Both the position numbers and the translations under genes were made by a program. Shown here in pieces: positions 29,700 to 40,432 of a DNA stretch of 64,000 nucleotides. The number at the start of each line of letters is the position of its first letter. Position 1 is the stretch's first letter. The DNA comes from Lachnospiraceae bacterium (GTDB lineage Bacteria; Bacillota; Clostridia; Lachnospirales; Lachnospiraceae). The notes under the pieces are model-generated. The model was not told the origin of the DNA. It worked only from the letters and a program-made list of their open reading frames with translations, and searched no databases. The stretch spans positions 27,126-91,125 of the forward strand of contig JAIKXM010000006.1 in the NCBI GenBank assembly GCA_024684085.1. The letters run 5' to 3'.

Positions 29700-31505
29700 G
29701 TGAATAATAATAAAAGATTTAATATACTGTTTTTTTTAATGATCGCGTTGTGTCTGTTGGGATTCATGATATTCAACAGGACGCAGACATTGTCAAGGCT
29801 GACTCCGGGCGAGTTCAGTAAGGATCTGGCAGCAGGTAAGATAGTGGAAGCCGAGATCCATCCCAACAAGGAAGTGCCTACGGGTGTTGTATACCTGACA
29901 TATGCCGACGGAAGTGTTCAGACCATGAACGCACTTAATGTCGATGAGGTAAGGGATGAGCTTATTGAGGCGGGTATCGATCCCCTTGTCGGAGCGGTTC
30001 CCAAGGACAGCTGGCTGGTAACGATTCTTGTACCTATGGGTGTCATTGTGATACTGTTCATCCTCGTTATACTGATGTCGGGTTTTATGGGCGCGAGCGG
30101 AGGCGGCGGCAGTAACGGGATGATGAATTTCGGTAAGAGCCGTGCGAAGATGTCAACAGATGTTAAGACCAAGCTTGGAGATGTTGCCGGACTTCATGAG
30201 GAGAAAGAGGATTTGGAGGAGATCATAGATTTCCTTAGGGATCCTTCCAAATATACCAGGGTCGGAGCAAGGATACCCAAGGGTGTTCTTCTGGAAGGTG
30301 CACCCGGTACAGGTAAGACCCTTTTGGCCAAGGCTGTTGCGGGTGAGGCCAATGTACCCTTCTTCAGCATCTCCGGTTCTGATTTCGTAGAGATGTTCGT
30401 AGGTGTAGGTGCTTCCAGAGTAAGAGATCTCTTTGCGGAGGCCAAGAAGAATGCACCCTGTATAGTGTTCATTGATGAGATAGATGCCGTAGCAAGAAGG
30501 CGTGGAACCGGTATGGGCGGCGGTCATGATGAACGTGAGCAGACTCTTAACCAGATGCTCGTTGAGATGGACGGTTTCGCTATCAATGAAGGGATCATTG
30601 TAATGGCTGCCACTAACCGTGTGGATATCCTTGATCCCGCTATCTTAAGACCCGGAAGATTCGATCGTAAGATAACAGTCGAAGCTCCCGATGTCAGAGG
30701 CAGAGAAGAGATCCTTAAGGTACATGCGCGTAATAAGCCGATCGGTGATGATGTTGACTTCAAGCAGATAGCTCAGACTTCAGCGGGATTCACCGGAGCG
30801 GATCTGGAGAATCTTCTTAATGAGTCTGCGATACTTGCAGCCAAGAATAACCGTGCATTTATCTCAATGGAAGATATCAAGATGTCGTTCATCAAGGTAG
30901 GCATCGGAGCCGAGAAGAAGAGCAGGATAGTATCCGATAAGGAGAAGAAGATAACCGCTTATCATGAATCGGGACATGCTATTCTCTTCCATGTGCTTCC
31001 CGATGTGGGACCTGTATATACCGTATCCATCATCCCTACAGGACAGGGAGCTGCCGGATATACAATGCCTCTTCCCGAGAAGGATGAGATGTTCTTGACC
31101 AAGGGCGGAATGATACAGGATATAATGGTATTACTCGGAGGAAGGATCGCCGAGGAGCTTATCTTTGACGATATTACAACGGGAGCTTCCAATGATATCA
31201 AGAGAGCAACCAATATCGCAAGGAAGATGGTCACACGTTACGGTATGTCCGAGAATCTCGGTGTGATCAATTATGATGACAATGAAGAGGAAGTCTTCAT
31301 CGGTAGAGATCTTGCCCATCCACGTAATCACAGTGAATACATAACCGGCGAGATCGATAAGGAAGTTAAGCTTATCATCGATAAGTGTTATGCTGATGCC
31401 AAGAAGATAATCCTTGATCATAAGGATGTACTTGAGAAGAGTGCAACCCTCCTCCTTGAGAAGGAGAGGATCGGCAGAGAAGAGTTCGAGGCGCTCTTTG
31501 AGTAA
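29700..31505 (+). CDS. ftsH: ATP-dependent zinc metalloprotease FtsH (copy 1; GTG start)
   Basis: [46 protein letters not shown] zinc motif. Confidence 0.97.
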   Translation: MNNNKRFNILFFLMIALCLLGFMIFNRTQTLSRLTPGEFSKDLAAGKIVEAEIHPNKEVPTGVVYLTYADGSVQTMNALNVDEVRDELIEAGIDPLVGAVPKDSWLVTILVPMGVIVILFILVILMSGFMGASGGGGSNGMMNFGKSRAKMSTDVKTKLGDVAGLHEEKEDLEEIIDFLRDPSKYTRVGARIPKGVLLEGAPGTGKTLLAKAVAGEANVPFFSISGSDFVEMFVGVGASRVRDLFAEAKKNAPCIVFIDEIDAVARRRGTGMGGGHDEREQTLNQMLVEMDGFAINEGIIVMAATNRVDILDPAILRPGRFDRKITVEAPDVRGREEILKVHARNKPIGDDVDFKQIAQTSAGFTGADLENLLNESAILAAKNNRAFISMEDIKMSFIKVGIGAEKKSRIVSDKEKKITAYHESGHAILFHVLPDVGPVYTVSIIPTGQGAAGYTMPLPEKDEMFLTKGGMIQDIMVLLGGRIAEELIFDDITTGASNDIKRATNIARKMVTRYGMSENLGVINYDDNEEEVFIGRDLAHPRNHSEYITGEIDKEVKLIIDKCYADAKKIILDHKDVLEKSATLLLEKERIGREEFEALFE

Positions 31506-31546
31506 TGCCTGTATGAATTAAAGCGCAGAGAGGAAGACTTCACGGA

Positions 31547-31951
31547 ATGTGCGATAAGACACCTATTTTTTCCATAGAGGGTACTGTTATAAAGGGAAGA
31601 CAGATGGGGCATACCTGGGGCTTCCCCACGATCAATGTACCCATGAAAGATAAGCCTGAGTTCCTGCATTCCGGAGTGTATTTCTCTGAGGTTACCTTTG
31701 ACGGTGAGGTGCATTATGCCATTACCAATATCGGTGTGAAGCCCACAATAGAAGGTGTTAACGGACTTGGTGCCGAGACATTTATATATGATTATGAGGG
31801 CGACCTGTATGACAGGGAAGTGAGAATAGACTTATATCATTACAATCGCCCCGAGTGTAAGTTCTCTTCCATAGATGAGCTTAAGTTAAGGATAGGTCGG
31901 GATATAGAAGAGGGCAGGTCTTATTTCGGACTTACGGGAGCAAAAGAGTGA
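31547..31951 (+). CDS. Stand-alone riboflavin kinase domain protein
   Basis: GTVIKGRQMGHTWGFPTINVP...SGVYFSEVTFDG...ITNIGVKPTIEG; no FMN adenylyltransferase domain. Confidence 0.9.
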   Translation: MCDKTPIFSIEGTVIKGRQMGHTWGFPTINVPMKDKPEFLHSGVYFSEVTFDGEVHYAITNIGVKPTIEGVNGLGAETFIYDYEGDLYDREVRIDLYHYNRPECKFSSIDELKLRIGRDIEEGRSYFGLTGAKE

Positions 31952-32931
31952 GTACCAGAGACAAATTACTTGAATTGCTTGAGTCTTCGTCGGGTGAATA
32001 TCTGTCCGGTGAAGAGATAGCCGAGAAGCTTAATATATCGAGGACATCTGTGTGGAAGGCGGTCAACAGCCTTAAGAAAGACGGGTATGATATCAGGTCT
32101 CTTCACAATAAGGGCTACAGTCTTGATGCCAATGCGGATATCTTAAGTGAATACGGGATACGCAAATTCCTTAATGGCAAAAATAAGGGCTTGGACTTTG
32201 ATATACGCGAAGAAGTGACTTCCACCAATGCTCTTCTTAAGAAGAGGGGAGATAACGGCGAGAAGGCGGATCTTGTTATGATAGCCGTTAAACAGACGGA
32301 GGGACGAGGAAGATTCGGCAGAAGTTTCTTCTCGCCATCCGGTACGGGATTATATATGTCGATACTCCTAAGACCCGTCAATACAACGGTTGCCGAAGCC
32401 ACCATGTATACGACGATGGCGGCGGTAGCGGCGATGAAAGCCGTGGAAGAACTGACAGGATGCAGACCCTCTATCAAATGGGTCAATGACCTGTATATGG
32501 ATAACAGGAAGGTCTGCGGTATACTTACCGAAGCAAGCGTCAATATGGAGAACGGCTGCATAGACTATGCGGTTCTGGGCATAGGATTCAATCTCTATCC
32601 CCCGAGCGGAGGATTTCCGGAAGATATAGAGAATAAGGCGGGATCGATCTTAAAATACAGCAGGGCTGATTCAAGGAATAAACTGGCTGCTTTTTTCCTG
32701 AATGAATTTATGGAATATTACAGGAGCGGAAGCAGATCTTCGTATATTGATGAGTACCGTGCAGGCTCGATGGTGATCGGAGAGAGAGTCAATGTGATAA
32801 TGCCTGACAGCGAAAGAGAGGCGTATGTACTCGATGTCGATGAAGAATGCAGGCTGGTAGTAAGATACGATGACGGAAGTGAAGAGAAGTTATCAAACGG
32901 TGAAGTGAGCATAAGGAGAATTGAAGGATGA
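31948..32931 (+). CDS. birA: Biotin--[acetyl-CoA-carboxylase] ligase / repressor
   Basis: N-terminal HTH; TEGRGRFGRSFFSPSGTGLYMSILLRP; SIKWVNDLYMDNRKVCGILTE. Confidence 0.96.
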   Translation: MSTRDKLLELLESSSGEYLSGEEIAEKLNISRTSVWKAVNSLKKDGYDIRSLHNKGYSLDANADILSEYGIRKFLNGKNKGLDFDIREEVTSTNALLKKRGDNGEKADLVMIAVKQTEGRGRFGRSFFSPSGTGLYMSILLRPVNTTVAEATMYTTMAAVAAMKAVEELTGCRPSIKWVNDLYMDNRKVCGILTEASVNMENGCIDYAVLGIGFNLYPPSGGFPEDIENKAGSILKYSRADSRNKLAAFFLNEFMEYYRSGSRSSYIDEYRAGSMVIGERVNVIMPDSEREAYVLDVDEECRLVVRYDDGSEEKLSNGEVSIRRIEG

Positions 32932-33482
32932 GCAAAGTATTGATTTTTTTGGCAGACGGTCATGAAGAGATAGAGGCTCTTACCGTAGTGGATCTCTTAA
33001 GAAGAGCAGGTATCGATATCACAATGGTATCGATGAATCCCGACAGGAATGTCACCGGTTCACATAACATAAGAATAAATGCGGATATAACCCTTGCGGA
33101 AGCGGACTTCGACAGTGCGGATATGCTGGTCCTTCCCGGCGGAATGCCCGGTACACTTAATCTTGAAGCTAATGAACTACTCATGAGCAAGGTTGAGGAA
33201 TTTAATAATGCCGGAAAATATATCGCAGCCATATGTGCGGCTCCCACGGTATTCGGTCATAAGGGATTGCTTAAGGGCAAGAAGGCATGCTGTTATCCCG
33301 GTATGCACGATCAGCTGACAGGTGCGGAAGTAAGCTTCGACAAGGTATGTGCCGACGGCAATATCATCACTTCGAGAGGACTCGGTACAGCGATAGAGTT
33401 CGCACTTATGATAATATCCAGGTTAAGCGGTCAGGCTGTGGCTGATAAGATCGCTAATTCAGTAGTATATGAAAGCAGGTAG
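32928..33482 (+). CDS. DJ-1/PfpI family protein
   Basis: VLIFLADGHEEIEALTVVDLLRRAGI; YIAAICAAPTVFGHKGLLKGKKACCYPGM. Confidence 0.95.
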   Translation: MSKVLIFLADGHEEIEALTVVDLLRRAGIDITMVSMNPDRNVTGSHNIRINADITLAEADFDSADMLVLPGGMPGTLNLEANELLMSKVEEFNNAGKYIAAICAAPTVFGHKGLLKGKKACCYPGMHDQLTGAEVSFDKVCADGNIITSRGLGTAIEFALMIISRLSGQAVADKIANSVVYESR

Positions 33483-33486
33483 AGGA

Positions 33487-34437
33487 ATGAAGAAATATAA
33501 GGTATTTATAGACGGAAGCGAAGGAACAACGGGACTCAGGATCAATGAGCGTTTTAAGAACAGGGAAGATATAGAGATCCTCCATATCGATCCGGAACTT
33601 CGTAAGGATCCCGCAGAGAGAAAGAGACTTATCAATGAATCGGATTATACCTTCCTCTGCCTTCCCGATGCGGCAGCTATTGAGGCAGTAGCACTTGTGG
33701 ATAATGACACTACTGTCATAATTGATGCTTCCACGGCACACAGGACCAATCCCGACTGGGCATACGGACTTCCCGAATTGTCTGAGGAGTTCCGTGAGAG
33801 GATAGCGACATCCAAGAGGATCGCCGTTCCCGGCTGTTATGCATCAGGTTTTATAATGATGGCTTATCCTTTGGTTAAGATGGGTATCATAGGTAATGAT
33901 TATCCGATGACGATCTCGGCTCTTTCAGGATACAGCGGAGCAGGTAAGAAAGCTATCGCTTTATATGAAGCCGAGGATAAGAGTAATGAGTTGTGGGCTC
34001 CGAGACAGTATGCGCTTAAGCAGCAGCATAAGCATCTGAAGGAGATGAAGGCTATACCCGGACTTGCTACAGAACCCATATTCATTCCTATCGTGGATGA
34101 CTATTATTGCGGAATGATCGTTAACCTTCCTCTGCATAAGAGTCTTATGAAGATCAGACTCACTCCCGAGGAATTAAGGGACAGACTTGCCGATTATTAT
34201 AAGGGTCAGAGGTTCATCCGTGTGGCCAATTACGGAGCGGAAGAAGAATATAACGGTTATTTCAATGCCAACGAGATGGCAGGTCTCGACAGTGCTCAGA
34301 TATTCGTAACAGGTAATGATGACAGGATAGTAGTATCCGCAATGTTCGATAATCTTGGAAAGGGAGCTTCGGGTGCCGCAGTTGAATGCCTTAACATCTC
34401 AATGGGCATAGATCCTGCGACCGGACTTGTGTTATGA
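33487..34437 (+). CDS. argC: N-acetyl-gamma-glutamyl-phosphate reductase
   Basis: YKVFIDGSEGTTGLRINERF; VPGCYASGFIMM; short argC type. Confidence 0.93.
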   Translation: MKKYKVFIDGSEGTTGLRINERFKNREDIEILHIDPELRKDPAERKRLINESDYTFLCLPDAAAIEAVALVDNDTTVIIDASTAHRTNPDWAYGLPELSEEFRERIATSKRIAVPGCYASGFIMMAYPLVKMGIIGNDYPMTISALSGYSGAGKKAIALYEAEDKSNELWAPRQYALKQQHKHLKEMKAIPGLATEPIFIPIVDDYYCGMIVNLPLHKSLMKIRLTPEELRDRLADYYKGQRFIRVANYGAEEEYNGYFNANEMAGLDSAQIFVTGNDDRIVVSAMFDNLGKGASGAAVECLNISMGIDPATGLVL

Positions 34438-34955
34438 ATATAGTACTCCATCAGCCGGAGATTCCGGCTAATACGGGCAATATAGGACGTACCTGCGTTG
34501 CTACGGGAACTTCGCTTCACCTTATCGAGCCTTTGGGATTCCATATAGATGAGAAGTCTCTTAAGCGTGCGGGTATGGATTACTGGGATAAGCTTGATGT
34601 TCACAGATATGTTAATTACAGTGACTTCTGTGAAGCTAATCTGAAGGGTGATAAGAATGATAAAAATGCGCCCAGGTTGTGGATGGCAACTACCAAGGCG
34701 CATAAGTGTTATACTGATGTCACTTTCGGACCCGACGATTATATAATGTTCGGTAAGGAAAGTGCCGGTATACCTGAGGAGATACTCGTGGATAACGAAG
34801 AGTACTGTATCAGGATACCGATGTTAGATGAGATAAGATCTCTTAATCTGTCCAACTCTGTGGCGATCGTGCTCTATGAGGCCTTAAGGCAGAATAACTT
34901 CGCCGACATGGCCCGCACCGGAAGCTTGCACAGACTGGCCTGGAAGGATCAGTAA
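34434..34955 (+). CDS. trmL: tRNA (cytidine(34)-2'-O)-methyltransferase
   Basis: MNIVLHQPEIPANTGNIGRTCVATGTSLHLIEPLGF; IRIPMLDEIRSLNLSNSVAIVLYEALRQ. Confidence 0.96.
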   Translation: MNIVLHQPEIPANTGNIGRTCVATGTSLHLIEPLGFHIDEKSLKRAGMDYWDKLDVHRYVNYSDFCEANLKGDKNDKNAPRLWMATTKAHKCYTDVTFGPDDYIMFGKESAGIPEEILVDNEEYCIRIPMLDEIRSLNLSNSVAIVLYEALRQNNFADMARTGSLHRLAWKDQ

Positions 34956-34963
34956 GATATGAC

Positions 34964-35569
34964 TTATATATCCGCGGCGCTGTAATCACGTCCGCGGGTC
35001 TTTTTAAGCAGTTTCTTCATAAAGGCAAAGGCGGCGTCTTCACCTTCATCTCTCATGATGATGAGTGCTTTTTCGAGAACCGCCCTTGTGTCCTCATCTA
35101 TTACCAGATGTTCTCTTGAAGGTTCGTAATAATTCCAGGGTGCGCCTGAATTATATTCCTTACTGTTGTAAGCCATGCAGGCGGCATATCTGTCAGCGAT
35201 CATTTCGGCAACGTATTTCATAGGCATACGACATCCTACGATATAAGGAGCATTGCGGGGAGTGTAATCTGTCCAGTATTCGAAGTGATGCTTGTTGCGC
35301 CCCTTGTGATGAAGCCAGCTTGTTGACACTCCTGTCAGAACTCTCGCTGTCGCATTGGGTGAGAAAGTACCGCAATAGTACTTAACGCTTGGGATAAATT
35401 CCGTGGGAGAGAACTTGCTCATATCATGCATTATCCCCTGATAATACAGCCCCATTTTGAAACAGGCGACTCTCACATAATGCTTATGCGTCATTATTGT
35501 CTTTAAGTGTCCGAAGAATCTCTCGGGGAAATTCTTTTCTTTGTATAATTCGTATTTTTTAGTATCCAT
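34964..35569 (-). CDS. DUF5662 family protein
   Basis: GHLKTIMTHKHYVRVACFKMGLYYQGIMHDMSKFSPTEF; SWLHHKGRNKHHFEYWTDY. Confidence 0.8.
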   Translation of the reverse strand: MDTKKYELYKEKNFPERFFGHLKTIMTHKHYVRVACFKMGLYYQGIMHDMSKFSPTEFIPSVKYYCGTFSPNATARVLTGVSTSWLHHKGRNKHHFEYWTDYTPRNAPYIVGCRMPMKYVAEMIADRYAACMAYNSKEYNSGAPWNYYEPSREHLVIDEDTRAVLEKALIIMRDEGEDAAFAFMKKLLKKTRGRDYSAADI

Positions 35570-35701
35570 GCGTCTAATATACCACAAAACAGCCCGCAAT
35601 TGTTGTATAATAAGACCGATATGTGTGAACGTATCAGGCGATCATGACAGGGTGCAGACCTGCGTCTGACACTACAGAAAGATCAGTGAAAGTATATATA
35701 T

Positions 35702-38077
35702 ATGAATCAAAAAGTTTTATCAGTTTTGGAATATAACAGAATATCGCAGATGTTGGTTGACAGAGCCTCTTCCCCGCTTGGGCGTGAGATGGCTTCAGAG
35801 CTTAAGCCCTTTAGCGATATCAACATCATCAACAGGGAGCAGGACAATACGGCAGATGCCCTGCAACGTTTACTTAAGAAAGACGGAATAAACTTCGGTT
35901 CCAATAAGTCGGTACTCAGGAGCCTTCGATCACTTGAGATAGAGGCTACTCTTTCTATCACGGAACTGCTGACACTGGCGGAACTGCTTAATAATGTGAA
36001 GCGTGTGGCTGATTACGGCCGCAGGGAGAGGGATGATGAGAGTCCCGATTCCCTGACAGAGAAGTTCGATGCGCTTAAGCCTCATACACAGGTGGCAGAA
36101 GAGATCTTCAGATGTATCATCTCTGAGGATGAGATAGCTTCGGATGCTTCCCCTGCTCTTAAGGATATACGCAGGCAGATAGGCATAACCGGAGATAAGA
36201 TCCACTCTACACTTAATTCAATGGTCAACGGTTCACTTCGTACCTATCTTCAGGATGCGGTGATCACTCAGAGGGACGGCAGATACTGTATACCGGTCAA
36301 GGCCGAATATAAGAGTCAGGTGCGCGGTATGATACACGATCAGTCATCCACAGGCTCAACTCTTTTCATAGAGCCGCAGGCGGTGGTCGATCTTAATAAC
36401 CGCATCAGAGAACTCGAACTTGAGGAGAAGCGAGAGATAGAGAAGATCCTCGCTGACTTAAGCCGTTTGGTTGCAACAGTCGCAGATGACATTAAGCTGG
36501 ATCAGAAGATCATGACCGAGCTTGACTTTATCTTCGCCAAGGGACGTCTCGCTCTTGATATGAAGGCCTCAAGGCCTATCTTCAATACTTCGCATAAGAT
36601 CAATATACGTAAGGGAAGGCATCCGCTTCTGGATCCCGGTAAAGTGGTTCCCATAGATATAAGACTGGGAGATGAATTTGATCTTTTGGTTGTGACAGGT
36701 CCCAATACCGGAGGTAAGACCGTGAGCCTTAAGACGGTAGGTCTGCTTACGTTGATGGGACAGGCGGGTCTGCACATTCCGGCGCTCGACCGCTCAGAGC
36801 TGGCTGTTTTTACCAAGGTATATGCGGATATAGGCGACGAGCAGAGTATCGAGCAGAGCCTGTCAACGTTCTCTTCCCATATGAAGAACATAGTCACTAT
36901 CTTAAAACATGCCGATGCTGACTCTCTGTGCCTCTTTGACGAGCTGGGAGCCGGTACGGATCCAACAGAGGGAGCCGCGCTTGCGATTGCCATTCTCGAT
37001 CATCTTCATGTTAGAGGTATCAGGGCGATGGCGACCACTCATTACAGCGAGCTTAAGCTCTACGCTTTGTCTAAGGGCGGCGTTGAGAACGCAAGCTGTG
37101 AATTTGATGTTGAGACACTGTCGCCGACGTACAGACTGCTTATCGGTATTCCGGGTAAGAGTAATGCTTTCGCGATATCCAGAAGGCTGGGGCTTCGCAA
37201 TGATATCATCGAAGCTGCCAAGGAGCAGATCTCCGATGAGAAGGAGAGCTTCGAGGATGTTATAACCGATCTTGAGAATACGCGCAGGGAAGTTGAGAAA
37301 GAGCGGGAGGAGATAGTTCAGTATAAGCAGAAGATCAGATCGCTTGAACAGGCGCTTGAGCGTAAACAGGAGAAGATCGACGATGCTCGAGATAAGATCA
37401 TAAGAGAAGCCAGAGAACAGGCAAGAGATATATTAAGAGAAGCCAAGGATGTGGCGGACGAGACGATCAGAACCTTCAATAAACTTGGCCCCGACGTGAC
37501 CATTAAGGAACTTGAACAGGCGAGGACGAAGGTAAGAGATAAGGCCAACAAGAATAACGAGGGCTTAAGTATTAAGGCTGATTCGAAGCCTGTCAAGAAG
37601 GTCAAGGTTGCCGAGATCAAGCTCGGCAGTGAGGTAATGATAAGATCGATGGGTCTTAAGGGAAGTGTCAATTCCCTTCCCGACGCAAAAGGTGACATGT
37701 TTGTCATGTGTGGCATCATGCGTACCAAGACTAATATCAATGACATCGTTCTGCTGGATGAGCCGATCGAGACAGGGCCTAAGAAGAAAGAACGTTCAGG
37801 AGTGGGTCAGATCAAGATGAGTAAATCTTACTCCGTAAGGGCGGAGATCAATCTTCTGGGCAAGACCGTGGATGAGGCGATATACGAACTGGACAAATAT
37901 CTTGATGATGCTTATCTGGCACATCTTCCAAGTGTCCGTATCGTACACGGCAAGGGAACAGGAGCCTTAAGGCAGGCAGTAATGGCGCATCTTAAGCACA
38001 ACAAATATATCAAGAGTTACAGACAGGGCGAGTACGGCGAAGGCGATGCGGGAGTTACCATCGCGGAGTTTAAGTGA
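35702..38077 (+). CDS. mutS2: Endonuclease MutS2
   Basis: VVTGPNTGGKTVSLKTVGLL; DELGAGTDPTEGAALAIAIL; C-terminal Smr domain INLLGKTVDEAIYELDKYLDDA...VRIVHGKGTGALR. Confidence 0.97.
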   Translation: MNQKVLSVLEYNRISQMLVDRASSPLGREMASELKPFSDINIINREQDNTADALQRLLKKDGINFGSNKSVLRSLRSLEIEATLSITELLTLAELLNNVKRVADYGRRERDDESPDSLTEKFDALKPHTQVAEEIFRCIISEDEIASDASPALKDIRRQIGITGDKIHSTLNSMVNGSLRTYLQDAVITQRDGRYCIPVKAEYKSQVRGMIHDQSSTGSTLFIEPQAVVDLNNRIRELELEEKREIEKILADLSRLVATVADDIKLDQKIMTELDFIFAKGRLALDMKASRPIFNTSHKINIRKGRHPLLDPGKVVPIDIRLGDEFDLLVVTGPNTGGKTVSLKTVGLLTLMGQAGLHIPALDRSELAVFTKVYADIGDEQSIEQSLSTFSSHMKNIVTILKHADADSLCLFDELGAGTDPTEGAALAIAILDHLHVRGIRAMATTHYSELKLYALSKGGVENASCEFDVETLSPTYRLLIGIPGKSNAFAISRRLGLRNDIIEAAKEQISDEKESFEDVITDLENTRREVEKEREEIVQYKQKIRSLEQALERKQEKIDDARDKIIREAREQARDILREAKDVADETIRTFNKLGPDVTIKELEQARTKVRDKANKNNEGLSIKADSKPVKKVKVAEIKLGSEVMIRSMGLKGSVNSLPDAKGDMFVMCGIMRTKTNINDIVLLDEPIETGPKKKERSGVGQIKMSKSYSVRAEINLLGKTVDEAIYELDKYLDDAYLAHLPSVRIVHGKGTGALRQAVMAHLKHNKYIKSYRQGEYGEGDAGVTIAEFK

Positions 38078-38110
38078 TCTGTCGTGGCGGATGTAAAACG
38101 GAGAGGTAAA

Positions 38111-38812
38111 ATGGCAACAAAACAAAAGATAATGATAGTCGATGATGACAATAATATAGCTGAGCTTATCAGTCTCTATCTTGTGAAGGAGTGTTTTGAG
38201 ACTCTGATAGTGAATGACGGCGAGTCGGCCATCAGCAGTTTCGAGAGCTTCGCTCCCAATCTTATATTACTGGATCTGATGCTTCCCGGCATGGACGGAT
38301 ATCAGGTGTGCAGAGAGATAAGGATGAAAAGCAATGTGCCCATCATAATGCTGTCTGCAAAGGGTGAGGTCTTTGACAAGGTACTGGGACTTGAGCTCGG
38401 GGCTGATGATTATATGGAGAAGCCCTTTGACAGCAAGGAGCTCGTAGCCCGGGTTAAGGCTGTTCTGCGAAGGTTCAAACCTTCTCCCGATACTGAGATG
38501 GCAGAGCAGATTAAGCTTGTGGAATATCCCGATCTTTCGGTCAATCAGACCAACTATTCGGTCGTCTATCACGGACGCAATGTGGATATGCCGCCCAAGG
38601 AACTGGAGCTTCTCTATTTCCTCGCATCTTCGCCTAATCATGTATTTACAAGAGAGCAGTTACTGGATCAGATCTGGGGCTACGAGTATATCGGTGACAC
38701 AAGAACGGTTGATGTTCATATCAAGAGACTGCGTGAGAAGATCAAGGATCATGAGTCATGGAGGATAGCTACCATCTGGGGTATCGGCTACAAATTCGAA
38801 GTGAGAGCATAA
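38111..38812 (+). CDS. OmpR-family response regulator
   Basis: IMIVDDDNNIAELISLYL; LLDLMLPGMDGYQVC; winged-helix DNA-binding domain. Confidence 0.96.
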   Translation: MATKQKIMIVDDDNNIAELISLYLVKECFETLIVNDGESAISSFESFAPNLILLDLMLPGMDGYQVCREIRMKSNVPIIMLSAKGEVFDKVLGLELGADDYMEKPFDSKELVARVKAVLRRFKPSPDTEMAEQIKLVEYPDLSVNQTNYSVVYHGRNVDMPPKELELLYFLASSPNHVFTREQLLDQIWGYEYIGDTRTVDVHIKRLREKIKDHESWRIATIWGIGYKFEVRA

Positions 38813-38816
38813 GTAT

Positions 38817-40241
38817 ATGAGAAAAACTCTTTATCTGAAGTTCATGCTGGCGTATGCATTGTTTGGCATCTTCGCATTCATAATGGTGGCCACTTTTGCA
38901 TCAAGCATGACTCTTGAGAGACTGAAAAGAGAAAAAGCGGATAATCTCTATGAAGAGGCCACGATCATAGCCAATCATTATGCCAGAGATCTCTACAGTA
39001 ACGCGATATCTCTGGATGCGGTTAAGAATCAGCTCGACGCTCTGGCGGTATATCTTGATTCGAGGATCTGGATCATCAATCCTTCGGGACGAATGGTTCT
39101 GGATTCATCCAGGAAGCTGGATGTTGAGAAGGAAGTTGTGGTCGATCATTTTGATTCCACCATAATGGCCGGTTCGTATTACACAACCGGCAATTTTTTC
39201 GACAGCTTTGATGATGAGATGCTGTCTGTCTTCGCGCCCATAACATCCGATTATAAGGTCAAGGGCTACGTAGTGATCCATTATCCGATGTCGGATCTCA
39301 GACAGTCAAAAGAGAGTATACTCAGTATCTCGTATATTCTGCTGATACTGATATTGCTTCTCTCAATGATAATCCTGATATTCTTCACGGAGTTCGTATA
39401 TATACCGCTTCGCAAGATCACGGATGCGACCGAGCAGTATGCCGCCGGTAATATGAATTATGAATTTTCCGTCGATAGTGATGATGAGATAGGTTATCTG
39501 GCCGCTGCCCTTCAGTTCATGGCGAGTGAGATCTCCAAGGCCGAGGACAATCAGAAGAAGTTCGTGGCCAATGTCTCTCATGATTTCAGGTCGCCGTTGA
39601 CATCCATTAAGGGCTATCTCGAGGCGATGCTTGACGGAACCATTCCGGATGAGATGCATGAGAAGTACCTTGGTATCGTGCTTAACGAGACAGAGCGCCT
39701 GACTAAGCTTACCAACTCCCTTCTTACTCTTAATAACCTTAATGTAAAAGGTGTGATACTCGAGAAGACGGAATTTGATATCAATGAGATAATCCGTAGT
39801 ACAGCCGAATCTGCGGAAGTTCAGCTTCGTGCCAAGAAAATCGAACTGGAACTGGTGCTCACGGATGAGAGTCTTATGGTCGAAGCCGATATGGGTAAGA
39901 TACAGCAGGTACTGTACAACCTTTTGGATAATGCCATTAAGTTCTCACATAACGATTCTTCGATCAAGATCGAGACTACGGTCAAGCATCAGAAGGTCTT
40001 TGTCTCCGTCAAAGACAGCGGTATCGGAATCCCGAAGGACAGCATTAAGCTGATATGGGACAGATTCTATAAGACCGATCTTTCACGAGGCAAGGATAAA
40101 AAAGGAACGGGACTCGGTCTGTCTATCACCAAAGAGATCATCAATGCCCATAACGAACACATTAATGTCATCTCGACCGAGGGCGTCGGAACCGAGTTCA
40201 TCTTCTCACTTCCGGTTGTGGAAGATGAGGAAGATTACTAA
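38817..40241 (+). CDS. HAMP-containing sensor histidine kinase
   Basis: FVANVSHDFRSPLTSIKGYLEAMLDG; QVLYNLLDNAIKFS; KGTGLGLSITKEI; adjacent to the response regulator. Confidence 0.96.
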   Translation: MRKTLYLKFMLAYALFGIFAFIMVATFASSMTLERLKREKADNLYEEATIIANHYARDLYSNAISLDAVKNQLDALAVYLDSRIWIINPSGRMVLDSSRKLDVEKEVVVDHFDSTIMAGSYYTTGNFFDSFDDEMLSVFAPITSDYKVKGYVVIHYPMSDLRQSKESILSISYILLILILLLSMIILIFFTEFVYIPLRKITDATEQYAAGNMNYEFSVDSDDEIGYLAAALQFMASEISKAEDNQKKFVANVSHDFRSPLTSIKGYLEAMLDGTIPDEMHEKYLGIVLNETERLTKLTNSLLTLNNLNVKGVILEKTEFDINEIIRSTAESAEVQLRAKKIELELVLTDESLMVEADMGKIQQVLYNLLDNAIKFSHNDSSIKIETTVKHQKVFVSVKDSGIGIPKDSIKLIWDRFYKTDLSRGKDKKGTGLGLSITKEIINAHNEHINVISTEGVGTEFIFSLPVVEDEEDY

Positions 40242-40432
40242 TGCTACAGAGCTTATTTTTTCGCCGTTCGGACGAAGATTAAATGCCCTTGATTTTGGGC
40301 AAATCATCTTGACTATAAAAATCTAAAAATGTACAATTGACACTGTGTTTTTATGAAAAAATTCATATATATACGGCATTAGACGGTAGATCAATACCCT
40401 GTGCCTAAGGATTACAGAGTTGGAGAGAAGTT

